From Corynebacterium vitaeruminis DSM 20294 (GTDB lineage: Bacteria; Actinomycetota; Actinomycetes; Mycobacteriales; Mycobacteriaceae): a DNA stretch of 64,000 bases. The notes beneath the pieces are model-generated. The model saw nothing but the letters and a program-made list of their open reading frames with translations. It searched no databases and had not been told where the DNA came from. The stretch is taken from contig NZ_CP004353.1 of assembly GCF_000550805.1 (NCBI RefSeq), forward strand, positions 1,426,001 to 1,490,000, in the 5' to 3' direction. This document shows positions 56,485 through 64,000 of the stretch, in pieces (the first letter of the stretch is position 1; every line of letters begins with the position of its first letter). A program made the position numbers and the translations under genes.

Positions 56485-57474
56485 ATGTTCGGTTCCCGCA
56501 CCAAGACCAAGATCGCGGCCGCCATCGCCGCCACTTGCGCCCTTACCCTGACCGCCTGCTCCTCGAGCGATTCCTCCAGCTCGTCCAGCGCAAGCGGTGA
56601 CACCTACAAGATCGGCATCAACCAGCTGGTCCAGCACCCGGCCCTTGACTCCGCCACCGCGGGCTTCAAGAAGGCCTTCGAGGACGCCGGCATCAATGCT
56701 GACTTCGAAGAGCAGAACGCCAACGGCGAGCAGGCCACCGCGCTGACCATCGCTCAGAACTTCGCCACCGAGAACCTCGACCTGGTGCTCGCCGTGGCCA
56801 CCCCTGCCGCTCAGGCCACCGCCCAGAACATCACCGACAAGCCGGTCCTGTTCACCGCCGTCACCGACCCGGTCACTGCCGAGCTGGTCAAGAGCAACGA
56901 CGCCCCCGGCGGCAACGTCACCGGCACCTCCGACGTGGCACCGATCAAGGACCAGCTGGAGCTTCTGAAGAAGCTGGTTCCGGACACCAAGAAGATCGGC
57001 ATCGTCTACGCCTCCGGCGAGGTCAACTCCCAGGTCCAGGTCGATCAGGTCAAGTCCGAGGCCCAGCCGATGGGCATCGAGGTCGCCACCCAGACCGTCT
57101 CCTCTGTTAACGAGATCCAGCAGGCGGTCGAGGCGCTCGGCGACGTCGACGCCATCTACGTGCCCACCGACAACATGGTCGTCTCCGGCATCTCCTCGCT
57201 GGTGCAGGTCGCAGAGCAGAAGAAGATCCCGGTCGTGGCCGCTGAGGCCGGCACCGTCGAGGGCGGCGCGGTTGCCACCCTGGGCATCGACTACGAGAAG
57301 CTCGGCGAGCAGACCGGCAAGATGGCCATCGACATCCTGAAGAACGGCAAGAACCCGGCCGAGATGCCGGTGGAGACCGCCACCGACTTCACCTACGTCA
57401 TCAACGAGGACGCCGCCAAGGCGCAGGGTGTCACCATTCCTCAGGACATTTTGGATAAGGCTGAGCGAGTATGA
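56485..57474 (+). CDS. ABC importer substrate-binding lipoprotein (ABC_sub_bind family)
   Basis: 329 residues. A lipoprotein signal peptide (IAATCALTLTAC) and a Ser-rich linker precede the binding fold YKIGINQLVQHPALDSATAGF. GGNVTGTSDVAP and the IPVVAAEAG region are typical of the pfam04392 family, whose characterised streptococcal members import tryptophan. ATG 56485 lies downstream of a long structured leader. The stop overlaps the permease start (ATGA). The ligand here is not proven; an aromatic amino acid or other small molecule is possible. Confidence 0.85.
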   Translation: MFGSRTKTKIAAAIAATCALTLTACSSSDSSSSSSASGDTYKIGINQLVQHPALDSATAGFKKAFEDAGINADFEEQNANGEQATALTIAQNFATENLDLVLAVATPAAQATAQNITDKPVLFTAVTDPVTAELVKSNDAPGGNVTGTSDVAPIKDQLELLKKLVPDTKKIGIVYASGEVNSQVQVDQVKSEAQPMGIEVATQTVSSVNEIQQAVEALGDVDAIYVPTDNMVVSGISSLVQVAEQKKIPVVAAEAGTVEGGAVATLGIDYEKLGEQTGKMAIDILKNGKNPAEMPVETATDFTYVINEDAAKAQGVTIPQDILDKAERV

Positions 57475-58358
57475 TCGGAGCGCTTGAAGTAGGCCTTCTG
57501 TATGGCGTGATGGCCATCGGCGTCTACCTCACCTTCCGCGTTCTTAACTTCGCCGATCTGACGGTCGACGGTAGCTTCACCACGGGTGCGGCGACGGCGG
57601 CGGTGGGGCTCACCCACGGGTGGAACCCCATCGTGGCCACGCTCGCGGGTTTCGGCGCTGGCTTCGTTGCTGGCGCCGTCACCGGCGTGCTGCACACCAA
57701 GGGAAAGATCGACGGTCTGTTGTCGGGTATTCTCACGATGATCGCCCTCTGGTCTATCAACCTGCGCATCATGGGCGGCGCCAACGTGCCGCTGCTGCGC
57801 ACCAAGACCCTGTTCACCCCGCTCAAGGACGCCAAGCTCTTGGGCACCTGGGGATCGGTCGGAATCCTGCTCGTCTGCGTCGTCCTCCTCGGCGCGATCG
57901 TGGTGTGGTTCCTCAACACCGACCTCGGCCTGTCGTTGCGCGCAACCGGCGACAACGGCCCCATGATCACGTCTTTCGGCGTGTCCACCGACTTCACCAA
58001 GAACCTCACGCTGGCGCTGTCCAACGGCTTCGTCGGCATGTGCGGCGCGTTGATCGCCCAGTACCAGGGCTTCGCGGACGTCTCGATGGGCATCGGCCTC
58101 ATCCTCATCGGCCTGGCCTCGGTCATCATGGGTCAGGCGATCCTCGGCCAGCGCTACCTCTGGACGGCCGTCCTCGCGGTCATCCTAGGCGCGGTGTTGT
58201 ACCGCATCATCATCTTCGTCGCGCTAAAGGTGGGCCTCGACCCGAACGACATGCGCGCGGTCACAGCCGTGCTGGTCATCATCGCGCTCCTCCTGCCAAG
58301 GTGGCGGAAGTACTTCGTCAAGGCTCCCAAGCCTCTCGCACAGGGAAAGGCGGCATAG
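57471..58358 (+). CDS. ABC importer permease
   Basis: 295 residues with about eight or nine membrane helices, of the branched-chain/ribose-type permease family (BPD_transp_2). NFADLTVDGSFTTGAA is the conserved motif of this subgroup. It overlaps the binding-protein gene by 4 nt and is followed after 3 nt by its ATPase. Confidence 0.9.
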   Translation: MIGALEVGLLYGVMAIGVYLTFRVLNFADLTVDGSFTTGAATAAVGLTHGWNPIVATLAGFGAGFVAGAVTGVLHTKGKIDGLLSGILTMIALWSINLRIMGGANVPLLRTKTLFTPLKDAKLLGTWGSVGILLVCVVLLGAIVVWFLNTDLGLSLRATGDNGPMITSFGVSTDFTKNLTLALSNGFVGMCGALIAQYQGFADVSMGIGLILIGLASVIMGQAILGQRYLWTAVLAVILGAVLYRIIIFVALKVGLDPNDMRAVTAVLVIIALLLPRWRKYFVKAPKPLAQGKAA

Positions 58359-58361
58359 GCC

Positions 58362-59153
58362 ATGCTGAAGATCGAAAACATCTCCAAGACCTTCTTCCCA
58401 GGCACGATTAACGAGCGCGTGGCGCTCAACGGGCTAAGCCTCAACCTCAACGAGGGCGACTTCGTCACCGTCATCGGCTCCAACGGCGCGGGCAAGTCCA
58501 CGCTGCTCAACGCCGTGGCGGGCAAGCTCATCGTCGACGAGGGGCTCATCGAGATCGACGGCACGAAGGTGAACAAGCTCCGTGAGCACAAGCGCGCCCG
58601 CTACGTGGGCCGCGTGTTCCAGGATCCGCTCGCGGGCACCGCCCCGAACCTGACGATCGAGGAGAACCTCTCGCTCGCGCTGCTGCGCGGCAAGCGCCGC
58701 GGCCTGGGCCGGGGGCTCAACGCCAAGCGCCGCGAGGATTTCAAGGAGCAGCTCGCGACCCTCGAGCTGGGCCTGGAAGATCGGCTCACGGCGAAGGTGG
58801 GCCTGCTCTCCGGCGGCCAGCGCCAGGCGCTCAGCCTGCTCATGGCCGGCTTCACCCAGCCGAAGATCATGCTCCTCGACGAACACACCGCCGCGCTGGA
58901 TCCGTCCCGCGCCGAGCTGGTCACCCAGCTCACCGAGCGCATCGTCGCCGAGGGCGGGCTCACCACGCTGATGGTCACCCACAACATGGAGCAGGCCATC
59001 CGCCTCGGTAACCGCCTCATCATGATGCACGAGGGCAAGATCGTCTACGAGGCCGACGAGGCCACCAAGAGCAAGCTCACCGTGCGTGACCTGCTCCAAG
59101 AGTTCGTCAACATCAAGGGCGCTACCTTGTCCGACAAGGCGTTCCTCGGCTAG
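58362..59153 (+). CDS. ABC importer ATP-binding protein
   Basis: 263 residues. Walker A is VIGSNGAGKSTLLNAVAG, the signature is GLLSGGQRQALSLLMA and Walker B reads KIMLLDEHTAALDP, with the switch His in VTHNMEQ. All motifs are intact, unlike the exporter upstream. Last gene of the three-gene importer operon. Confidence 0.93.
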   Translation: MLKIENISKTFFPGTINERVALNGLSLNLNEGDFVTVIGSNGAGKSTLLNAVAGKLIVDEGLIEIDGTKVNKLREHKRARYVGRVFQDPLAGTAPNLTIEENLSLALLRGKRRGLGRGLNAKRREDFKEQLATLELGLEDRLTAKVGLLSGGQRQALSLLMAGFTQPKIMLLDEHTAALDPSRAELVTQLTERIVAEGGLTTLMVTHNMEQAIRLGNRLIMMHEGKIVYEADEATKSKLTVRDLLQEFVNIKGATLSDKAFLG

Positions 59154-59180
59154 TTCACGGCCCCACGCACCGTGCGCGTC

Positions 59181-59190
59181 GCTTGTCGAC
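59181..59190 (+). repeat. Dispersed-repeat copy after the importer operon
   Basis: GCTTGTCGACGCCTACGGTG from 59181. The flanks carry CACCGTGCGCG/GCCTACGGTGCG complementarity with a following TTTCTTTAT, so this copy may work as a bidirectional terminator between the importer and the convergent DUF2200 gene. Confidence 0.6.
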
Positions 59191-59207
59191 GCCTACGGTG
59201 CGTTTCT

Positions 59208-59585
59208 TTATGCCCTGCGCAGAACCTTGTCCATGGCCTTGCCCTTCGCCAGCTCGTCGACAAGCTTGTCGAGACACCGGATGGTGTGCATAAGCGGGTC
59301 CTCGACCTCTTGGACCTTGACCCCGCAGACGCTGCCCGTGATGAGCAAGCGCTCCTCGTTAAGCCGCGGCGCACGTTCGAAGAACTCTTCGACGCTGCGC
59401 TCGTCCCCAATGGCCTGTTCGAGGCCCGCCTGATCGTAGCCGGTCAGCCACCTGATGACTTGGTCGACCTCCTCATGGGTGCGCGCCTTGCGCTCCGCCT
59501 TGGCCACGTAGGCCGGGTAGAGGCTGGCAAAGGTGGAGTCGAAGAGACGTTGCTGATTCTGTGCTGCGCGAGCAGATATGACCAT
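59208..59585 (-). CDS. DUF2200-family protein
   Basis: 125 residues, mostly helical, with RTHEEVDQVIRWLTGYDQAGLEQAI, a region conserved in DUF2200. No membrane segment or catalytic motif is seen. The -10 box TAGGAT on the minus strand (59597-59592) ends 7 nt before ATG 59585, so it is probably leaderless. Function unknown. Confidence 0.8.
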   Translation of the reverse strand: MVISARAAQNQQRLFDSTFASLYPAYVAKAERKARTHEEVDQVIRWLTGYDQAGLEQAIGDERSVEEFFERAPRLNEERLLITGSVCGVKVQEVEDPLMHTIRCLDKLVDELAKGKAMDKVLRRA

Positions 59586-59701
59586 GTTTCGATCCTAGCC
59601 AGAGGTGTCAAAGGAGTGGCTAAAACGGCCGTCACCTTGGGATTGGCTAAATCTAGTTCCACTGTTGTAATCTGTAACGGCTGATACAGCAATAGCAGCG
59701 G

Positions 59702-59775
<74 letters not shown>

Positions 59776-59780
59776 CAAAC

Positions 59781-59824
59781 AACCCGCCTCCGCGCACCTT
59801 GTGGTGCGTACGGAGGCGGGTTTC
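59781..59824 (+). terminator. Terminator after tRNA-Pro
   Basis: ACCCGCCTCCG (59782-59792) pairs with CGGAGGCGGGT (59811-59821), with GCACC/GGTGC inside, followed by TTTCG. Confidence 0.85.
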
Positions 59825-59839
59825 GTCGTGAGCCCACCC

Positions 59840-59859
59840 CGCCGTAGGCGTCGACAAGC
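59840..59859. repeat. Dispersed-repeat copy between tRNA-Pro and the amidotransferase gene
   Basis: CGCCGTAGGCGTCGACAAGC, the fullest form of the repeat on this strand, just before the stop codon of the minus-strand gene. Confidence 0.65.
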
Positions 59860-59862
59860 TAG

Positions 59863-60549
59863 CTAATTGGTACCGGAGACGATGCTGACGAAGTTGCGGG
59901 CGATGATGCGGCCGCCAGCGCGCACCTTTTCGTCGACGCGGGTCATGTGGGCAGCCATCGCCGCGCCGTCGCCGCCGTCGCCAGCGGTCCACTTGCCCAT
60001 GGTGGCAGGGCTGACCTCAGGGTGGAACTGGACGCTCACGGCGGAGCCGATGCGGAAGGCTTGGTTGGGGCAGGCCTTCGAGGTCGCGAGCAGGGTCGCA
60101 TCCTCGGGGAGGACCTCCACGACGTCGTGGTGGGACTCGGCTGCGAGGAAGGTCTCGTCCAGCCCGGTGAACAGGGGGTCGGCCGCGCCCGCCGCGGTGA
60201 GGGTGACGTCGTAGGCGCCCTCTTCGCCCTGCGCGGGGTGACCGAGGGCCACAGTGCCGCCGGAGGCGTGGCCGAGGATCTGGTGGCCCAGGCAGATGCC
60301 CAGCACGGGGACCTCGCGGTCGACGGCCGCGCGCAGCAGCCGATAGACGTCCTCGAGGAAGGGAGACTCGGATACCGTCACGGCGTCCTTGCGCCCGCCG
60401 AGGACGATGATGCCGGCGCCGCAGTCGTCGAGGGCCGGGACGGGCTGGTGCTCAAGCGGGATGACGCGGTAGTCTTGGCCCTCCTCGGCGATCCAGTCGG
60501 AGAATCGGTCGAGAGGGACGGTGACGTCGGGCTGCAAAACGGTAATCAT
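59863..60549 (-). CDS. Class I glutamine amidotransferase-like protein
   Basis: 228 residues. The nucleophile cysteine is in LGICLGHQILGHASGG and the His/Glu pair in VSVQFHPEVSP, as in GMP-synthase-type amidotransferase domains. It stands alone with no synthetase partner nearby, like gamma-glutamyl hydrolase-type stand-alone proteins. ATG 60549 (ITVLQPDVTVPL) fits; a TAGCAT -10 box lies just ahead on the minus strand. Upstream frame extension is not supported. Confidence 0.85.
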   Translation of the reverse strand: MITVLQPDVTVPLDRFSDWIAEEGQDYRVIPLEHQPVPALDDCGAGIIVLGGRKDAVTVSESPFLEDVYRLLRAAVDREVPVLGICLGHQILGHASGGTVALGHPAQGEEGAYDVTLTAAGAADPLFTGLDETFLAAESHHDVVEVLPEDATLLATSKACPNQAFRIGSAVSVQFHPEVSPATMGKWTAGDGGDGAAMAAHMTRVDEKVRAGGRIIARNFVSIVSGTN

Positions 60550-60583
60550 GAGGCCAGATGCTACCGCACCCGGCCTCAAAAAA

Positions 60584-60597
60584 CTATCAATTGATAG
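60584..60597. promoter_or_regulatory. 14-bp perfect palindrome upstream of the amidotransferase gene
   Basis: CTATCAATTGATAG, in an AT-rich gap of 52 nt between the amidotransferase start and the YchJ-like stop codon. It covers the -35 position of the minus-strand promoter, so it could be a repressor site. Confidence 0.5.
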
Positions 60598-60601
60598 AAA
60601 A

Positions 60602-61024
60602 TTAAAGGATCCCGTCGACGTAGTACCACCGCTTATTTTCGCGCCGAAACGTCGAGCGCTCGTGCTGGCGGCCGCGTCGACGCGCCGCAGGCTCGGCGGG
60701 GTTGTCAGGGTCCGGGTATGTGTACAGCGCCGTAAACTCCACCACGCCGTGGTCGTCGAAAAGCGAGCCCGCGACGACGTCGTTGATGATGAGCCTGGAC
60801 CACTCGATGTCCTCGTCGAGGTCAAGCGAGGCCGGGCGCGTCGTGGGGTGCCACGTGTTGAGCAGGTAGCCCGCGGCGCCGGTGGCGAACGCCGAGTAGC
60901 GCGAGCGCATGAGCTGCTCGGCCGTCGAAGCCGCCTTGTCGCAGCTCAACAGGGGGCCGCAGCAGGCGCCGAAGGGCATACTACTGCAGCACGGGCAGGG
61001 ATCGGAGGGAGTGGGAGCGTGCAC
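60602..61024 (-). CDS. YchJ-like protein (UPF0225) with SEC-C-type zinc motif
   Basis: 140 residues. The N-terminal CPCCSSMPFGACCGP matches the SEC-C zinc-binding motif; the rest has the NTF2-like fold of YchJ (LMRSRYSAFATGAAGYLLNTW). GTG 61024 is the start. Function unknown. Same strand as the hydrolase-OsmC gene, 36 nt downstream of it. Confidence 0.88.
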   Translation of the reverse strand: MHAPTPSDPCPCCSSMPFGACCGPLLSCDKAASTAEQLMRSRYSAFATGAAGYLLNTWHPTTRPASLDLDEDIEWSRLIINDVVAGSLFDDHGVVEFTALYTYPDPDNPAEPAARRRGRQHERSTFRRENKRWYYVDGIL

Positions 61025-61060
61025 GTCGGTTGCTTTCTCGCTAGGGGAGCGGCCGGGTTC

Positions 61061-62278
61061 CTAGGCGCGCGTGACGCACTCGATGACGGTGTTGCCGGAA
61101 AGCATCGCCTCGACCTCGCCGTTCTTGGCCGCCAGCAAGAGCTCGCGGCGGTCGTCGTCGCTCAGCTCGCCCACGAGGGTGACCTCGCGGCGGAAGCGCA
61201 CGTGGCTGCCTGTGCCCACGGTGCGCGAGACCGTCACCTTCACATCCTCCAGCGGAATCCGGGATTCCTTCGCGGCCTCGCGGATTGCCTGGCTTGTCGA
61301 CGCGGCCAAGGCGGAGGCGACCAAGGAGGTCGGGCTGAAGCCGAGGTTACGCCCGCCCGCATTCTTCTCGCGGTCGGTGGAAAGGGTCCGGGTGCCGGTG
61401 GAGACGACGTCCGTGAACTTGCCGGCCTTCGTGGACTGGGCGATGGCCACGCCCTCCGGGATCACGTCGGCGTCCTCGTCGATGTTCTCCGGGACGATGT
61501 GCTGCTGCGCCCACGTGTAGATGAGCTTGGCGGCCTCCTGCGCCGCACCCTGGGTGGTCACCAGGTGGTCGACCTTGTGGAGGCTGACCAGTGACTTGGG
61601 GTAGCGGGTGAGGCGGAAGATGTTGACGGCGTTCTCGATCCCCACGGTCTGGTCGGTGGGCGAGTGCAGGATGAGCAGCGGCCGACGCAGCTTGGGCAGG
61701 TAGCCCTGCACGTCGGTCTCCGCGAGGTCCTCGAGATACTCCCGCGACATGACGATGTCGCGACCGCCCAAGGTGAGGGTGACCGCGCCCTCCTCGTCGA
61801 CCTCGCCGATGCGGTCCGCGAAGTGCATGACGGCGTGGGCCGGGTCGAAGGGTGCGCCGATGGTGGCCACCGCCTTGAGGTTCTTCAGCTCGATCGCGGC
61901 CTTGAGGGAGGCGGCGCCGCCGAGGGAGTGCCCGATGAGCAGCTGCGGGGCGGAGTAGTTCTCCTTGAGCCAGTTGTTGGCCGCGACAATGTCCTGGACG
62001 TTCTCGCTGAAGCAGGTGTCGGCGAAGTTGCCCTCGGACTGCCCAAGCCCCGGGAAGTCGAAGCGCAGGCAGGCGATCCCCATCGCGGCCAGCTGCTTGG
62101 AGGTGCGCGCTGCGGCCGGGGTGAAGCGGGAACCGGTAAAGCAGTGGGCGAAGAGGGCGAATGCCTGGGGTGCCGTGTCGGGCATGTCGATGGTTCCCGC
62201 CATGAGGTAACCCTTGCTGGACGGGACGGAGACGCTGATGGAATGCACGGTTGGCTGGTACTCGCTTTCTTGGAACAC
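61061..62278 (-). CDS. Alpha/beta hydrolase fused to OsmC-like domain
   Basis: 405 residues. Residues 1-255 are an alpha/beta hydrolase with the nucleophile elbow LLIGHSLGGAASLK and His in KVDHLVTTQ. Residues about 270-405 are an OsmC/Ohr-like domain. The two OsmC peroxidase cysteines are absent: GACTAMT-type sequence is replaced by ALAASTSQA, and the second site reads AAKNGEVEAMLSG. The fusion is a known architecture; the OsmC part is probably not a peroxidase here. Confidence 0.88.
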   Translation of the reverse strand: MFQESEYQPTVHSISVSVPSSKGYLMAGTIDMPDTAPQAFALFAHCFTGSRFTPAAARTSKQLAAMGIACLRFDFPGLGQSEGNFADTCFSENVQDIVAANNWLKENYSAPQLLIGHSLGGAASLKAAIELKNLKAVATIGAPFDPAHAVMHFADRIGEVDEEGAVTLTLGGRDIVMSREYLEDLAETDVQGYLPKLRRPLLILHSPTDQTVGIENAVNIFRLTRYPKSLVSLHKVDHLVTTQGAAQEAAKLIYTWAQQHIVPENIDEDADVIPEGVAIAQSTKAGKFTDVVSTGTRTLSTDREKNAGGRNLGFSPTSLVASALAASTSQAIREAAKESRIPLEDVKVTVSRTVGTGSHVRFRREVTLVGELSDDDRRELLLAAKNGEVEAMLSGNTVIECVTRA

Positions 62279-62681
62279 TGGAGGGCCTCGGGGTGGGAGG
62301 CTCGGCGTTTGTCGTGCGGGGCGGCGGTTCGTGGACCGCCGACCCGGCGCGTGATCAGACCCCAGCTTAAGCGAGTAATCCTCCTCCGCGCACGCCCCGA
62401 GGCTGTCATTTTCCTTAATCGACCCGGGGTGGTGCAGCCTAGCTCACGCGGGGCAGCGCGGTGGGGCGCGGGTTTCATTTCTCGCGCGGGGTGCTTCTGG
62501 AGCGCAGTCACTCCGGCGTGGGCATCGAGTGTGGATAATGGAGGGATAGATACGCTTTTACGAAACGCGCTGACCGTGGGTACCCGCGGGTCGCGGTGGA
62601 CCGGGAGCAAGAGCTTCGGGATCTGCTCGACCCGCCGCCTCCCCTCGATGCCCCGCGGTCGCGCACGAAAGGGATGACACT
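62279..62681. promoter_or_regulatory. Divergent intergenic region ahead of secA2
   Basis: 403 nt with no supported gene. It holds a GGCGGT/ACCGCC hairpin (62323-62340) and a GATAAT -10-like box at 62533-62538 that could drive secA2, leaving a leader of about 140 nt. A good ribosome site, AAAGGGA, precedes GTG 62682. Confidence 0.4.
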
Positions 62682-64000
62682 GTGGCCGGACTGAACTGGT
62701 TCTGGAGCGCTATGGGCGGCAAATCTGGTCGCAAACAGAAAAAGAGCCGCGCCATTGTGGAACAGGCCGAGCAGATAGCCCTCGACATCGAGTTCAGCAG
62801 CCACGAGGAGCTCGCCGCGTGGGCTCGACAGCTGACCAAGGGGGGCAAGCTGAGCGATTCCTCGGAGTTCCTTGCCATCTTGGGCGTTGCCTCCGAGCGC
62901 ACGCTCGGGCTCAAGCCCTTCCCGGTGCAGTCCCAGGCCGTTCTGCGCCTGCTTGAAGGCGACGTGATCCAGATGGCCACCGGCGAGGGCAAGACCCTCG
63001 TGGGAGCCATGGCGGCAACAGGCTTCGCGCTCATGGGCAAGAACGTCCACCTCATCACGGTCAACGACTACCTGGCCTCCCGCGATGCGGAATGGATGGG
63101 TCCGCTGGTGGGCTTCTTCGGGCTGTCGGCAGCGGCAATCACGGAGTCCATGAACCGCGAGGATCGACGCGAGGCCTACAAGGCGGACGTCGTCTACGGC
63201 TCCGTCAACGAGATCGGCTTCGACGTGCTCCGCGACCAGCTCATCACCAGCTGGGATGACGCGGTGCAGCACGGGGCCGACGTCGCGCTCGTCGACGAGG
63301 CGGACTCAGTGCTCGTCGACGAGGCGCTGGTTCCGCTGGTTCTCGCGGGAAACGAACCGGGCCGGGCACCGAGTGGCCGCATCACGGAGATCGTGCGCAG
63401 GCTCAAGGAGGGGCGCGACTACTCGGTCGACGATGACCGACGCAACGTCTTCCTTAACGAGCGCGGCGCCAGGATCGTGGAGAAGGCGCTCGGCATCGAC
63501 AGCCTCTACTCCGACGAGCACGTGGGCACCACGCTCGTGCAGGTCAACCTGGCGCTCCACGCCCAGGCGCTGCTTGTCCGAGATATCCACTACATCGTCC
63601 GCGACGGCAAGGTGGCGCTCATCGACGCCTCCAAGGGGCGCGTGGCCGATCTCCAGCGCTGGCCGGACGGCGTCCAGGCCGCGGTGGAGGCCAAGGAGGG
63701 GCTGGCCGTCACGGAGGGCGGGCGCATCCTCGACACCATCACCCTCCAGGCGCTCATGGGACGCTACCCGCTGGTCTGCGGCATGACCGGCACCGCTGTG
63801 GAGGCCACCGACCAGCTTCGCCAGTTCTACGACCTCCGCGTCTCGGTCATCGAGCGCAACCAGGAGCTCCAGCGCTTCGACGAGGCGGACCGCGTCTACG
63901 CGACGATGGAGGAAAAGTTCGCCGCCATCGTCAAGGAGATCGCCGCGATCCACGCCACCGGCCAGCCGGTGCTGGTGGGAACCCAGGACGTGGCCGAATC
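62682..64000 (+). CDS. secA2: Accessory Sec translocase ATPase SecA2, 5' part
   Basis: Open from GTG 62682 to the window end (about 440 residues, no stop reached). SecA motifs: Walker A in VIQMATGEGKTLVGAMAA, VNDYLASRDAEWMGPL, and the DEAD-type VALVDEADSVLVDEAL. It begins with a short basic N-terminus (GGKSGRKQKKSRA) rather than the usual SecA1 start, and the sequence LNWFWSAMGGKSGRK points to SecA2, the second actinobacterial SecA for a subset of exported proteins. AAAGGGA lies about 8 nt before the start. Confidence 0.85.
   Translation, partial: MAGLNWFWSAMGGKSGRKQKKSRAIVEQAEQIALDIEFSSHEELAAWARQLTKGGKLSDSSEFLAILGVASERTLGLKPFPVQSQAVLRLLEGDVIQMATGEGKTLVGAMAATGFALMGKNVHLITVNDYLASRDAEWMGPLVGFFGLSAAAITESMNREDRREAYKADVVYGSVNEIGFDVLRDQLITSWDDAVQHGADVALVDEADSVLVDEALVPLVLAGNEPGRAPSGRITEIVRRLKEGRDYSVDDDRRNVFLNERGARIVEKALGIDSLYSDEHVGTTLVQVNLALHAQALLVRDIHYIVRDGKVALIDASKGRVADLQRWPDGVQAAVEAKEGLAVTEGGRILDTITLQALMGRYPLVCGMTGTAVEATDQLRQFYDLRVSVIERNQELQRFDEADRVYATMEEKFAAIVKEIAAIHATGQPVLVGTQDVAE

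Overview
This 64 kb window reads as a chromosomal segment of a high-GC Corynebacterium. The gene order resembles what I recall of C. glutamicum: pheST, argCJBDFRGH, tyrS, rrn operon, tlyA, nadK, recN, steAB, pyrG, xerD, a ParA-like gene, scpA/scpB, rluB-cmk-der. The rRNA genes have actinobacterial features. Many genes look leaderless, with a TANNNT -10 box about 7 nt before the ATG. I saw no insertion sequence, prophage, CRISPR array or clearly foreign island.

Region 1 (1-13.5 kb): the end of a SpoU-type rRNA methyltransferase, pheS-pheT, then the whole arginine pathway from argC to argH with its repressor ArgR. AT-rich ARG-box-like stretches precede argC, argR and argG. Region 2 (13.5-19 kb): a little-characterised cell-envelope cluster: a membrane-anchored solute-binding-like protein, a lipoprotein joining a solute-binding-like domain to a von Willebrand A domain, and a small membrane protein. 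Two of the three have what look like single-base frame breaks. Trm112-like, tyrS and DUF2871 genes follow. Region 3 (19-25 kb): a 16S-23S-5S operon without spacer tRNAs.

Region 4 (25-40 kb): an RGG-rich TPR protein, a HAD phosphatase, tlyA, nadK, recN (with a LexA-like box), the cell-separation pair steA-steB, pyrG with a long leader, a Nudix hydrolase, xerD, a surface protein, the ParA-like pldP and scpA. Region 5 (40-46.6 kb): a block between scpA and scpB made of a BioD-like protein, a POT-family peptide transporter, bioA-bioD (divergent from the transporter, with two BioQ-type operator sites) and a CPA1 antiporter. Region 6 (46.6-51.7 kb): scpB, rluB-cmk-der and a serine hydrolase.

Region 7 (51.7-64 kb): a heterodimeric ABC exporter whose first subunit has no Walker A motif, a methyltransferase, a three-gene ABC importer behind a structured leader, a DUF2200 gene, tRNA-Pro(GGG), a class I glutamine amidotransferase, a YchJ-like protein, an alpha/beta hydrolase-OsmC fusion lacking the OsmC cysteines, and the start of secA2, which runs off the window.

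A short motif with core GTCGACAAGC recurs in many intergenic gaps and at gene ends, sometimes as paired inverted arms. It is the main structure that gene content does not explain. The best candidates for undescribed biology are the region 2 envelope cluster, the asymmetric ABC exporter, the structured leader at 56.1-56.5 kb and this repeat family.
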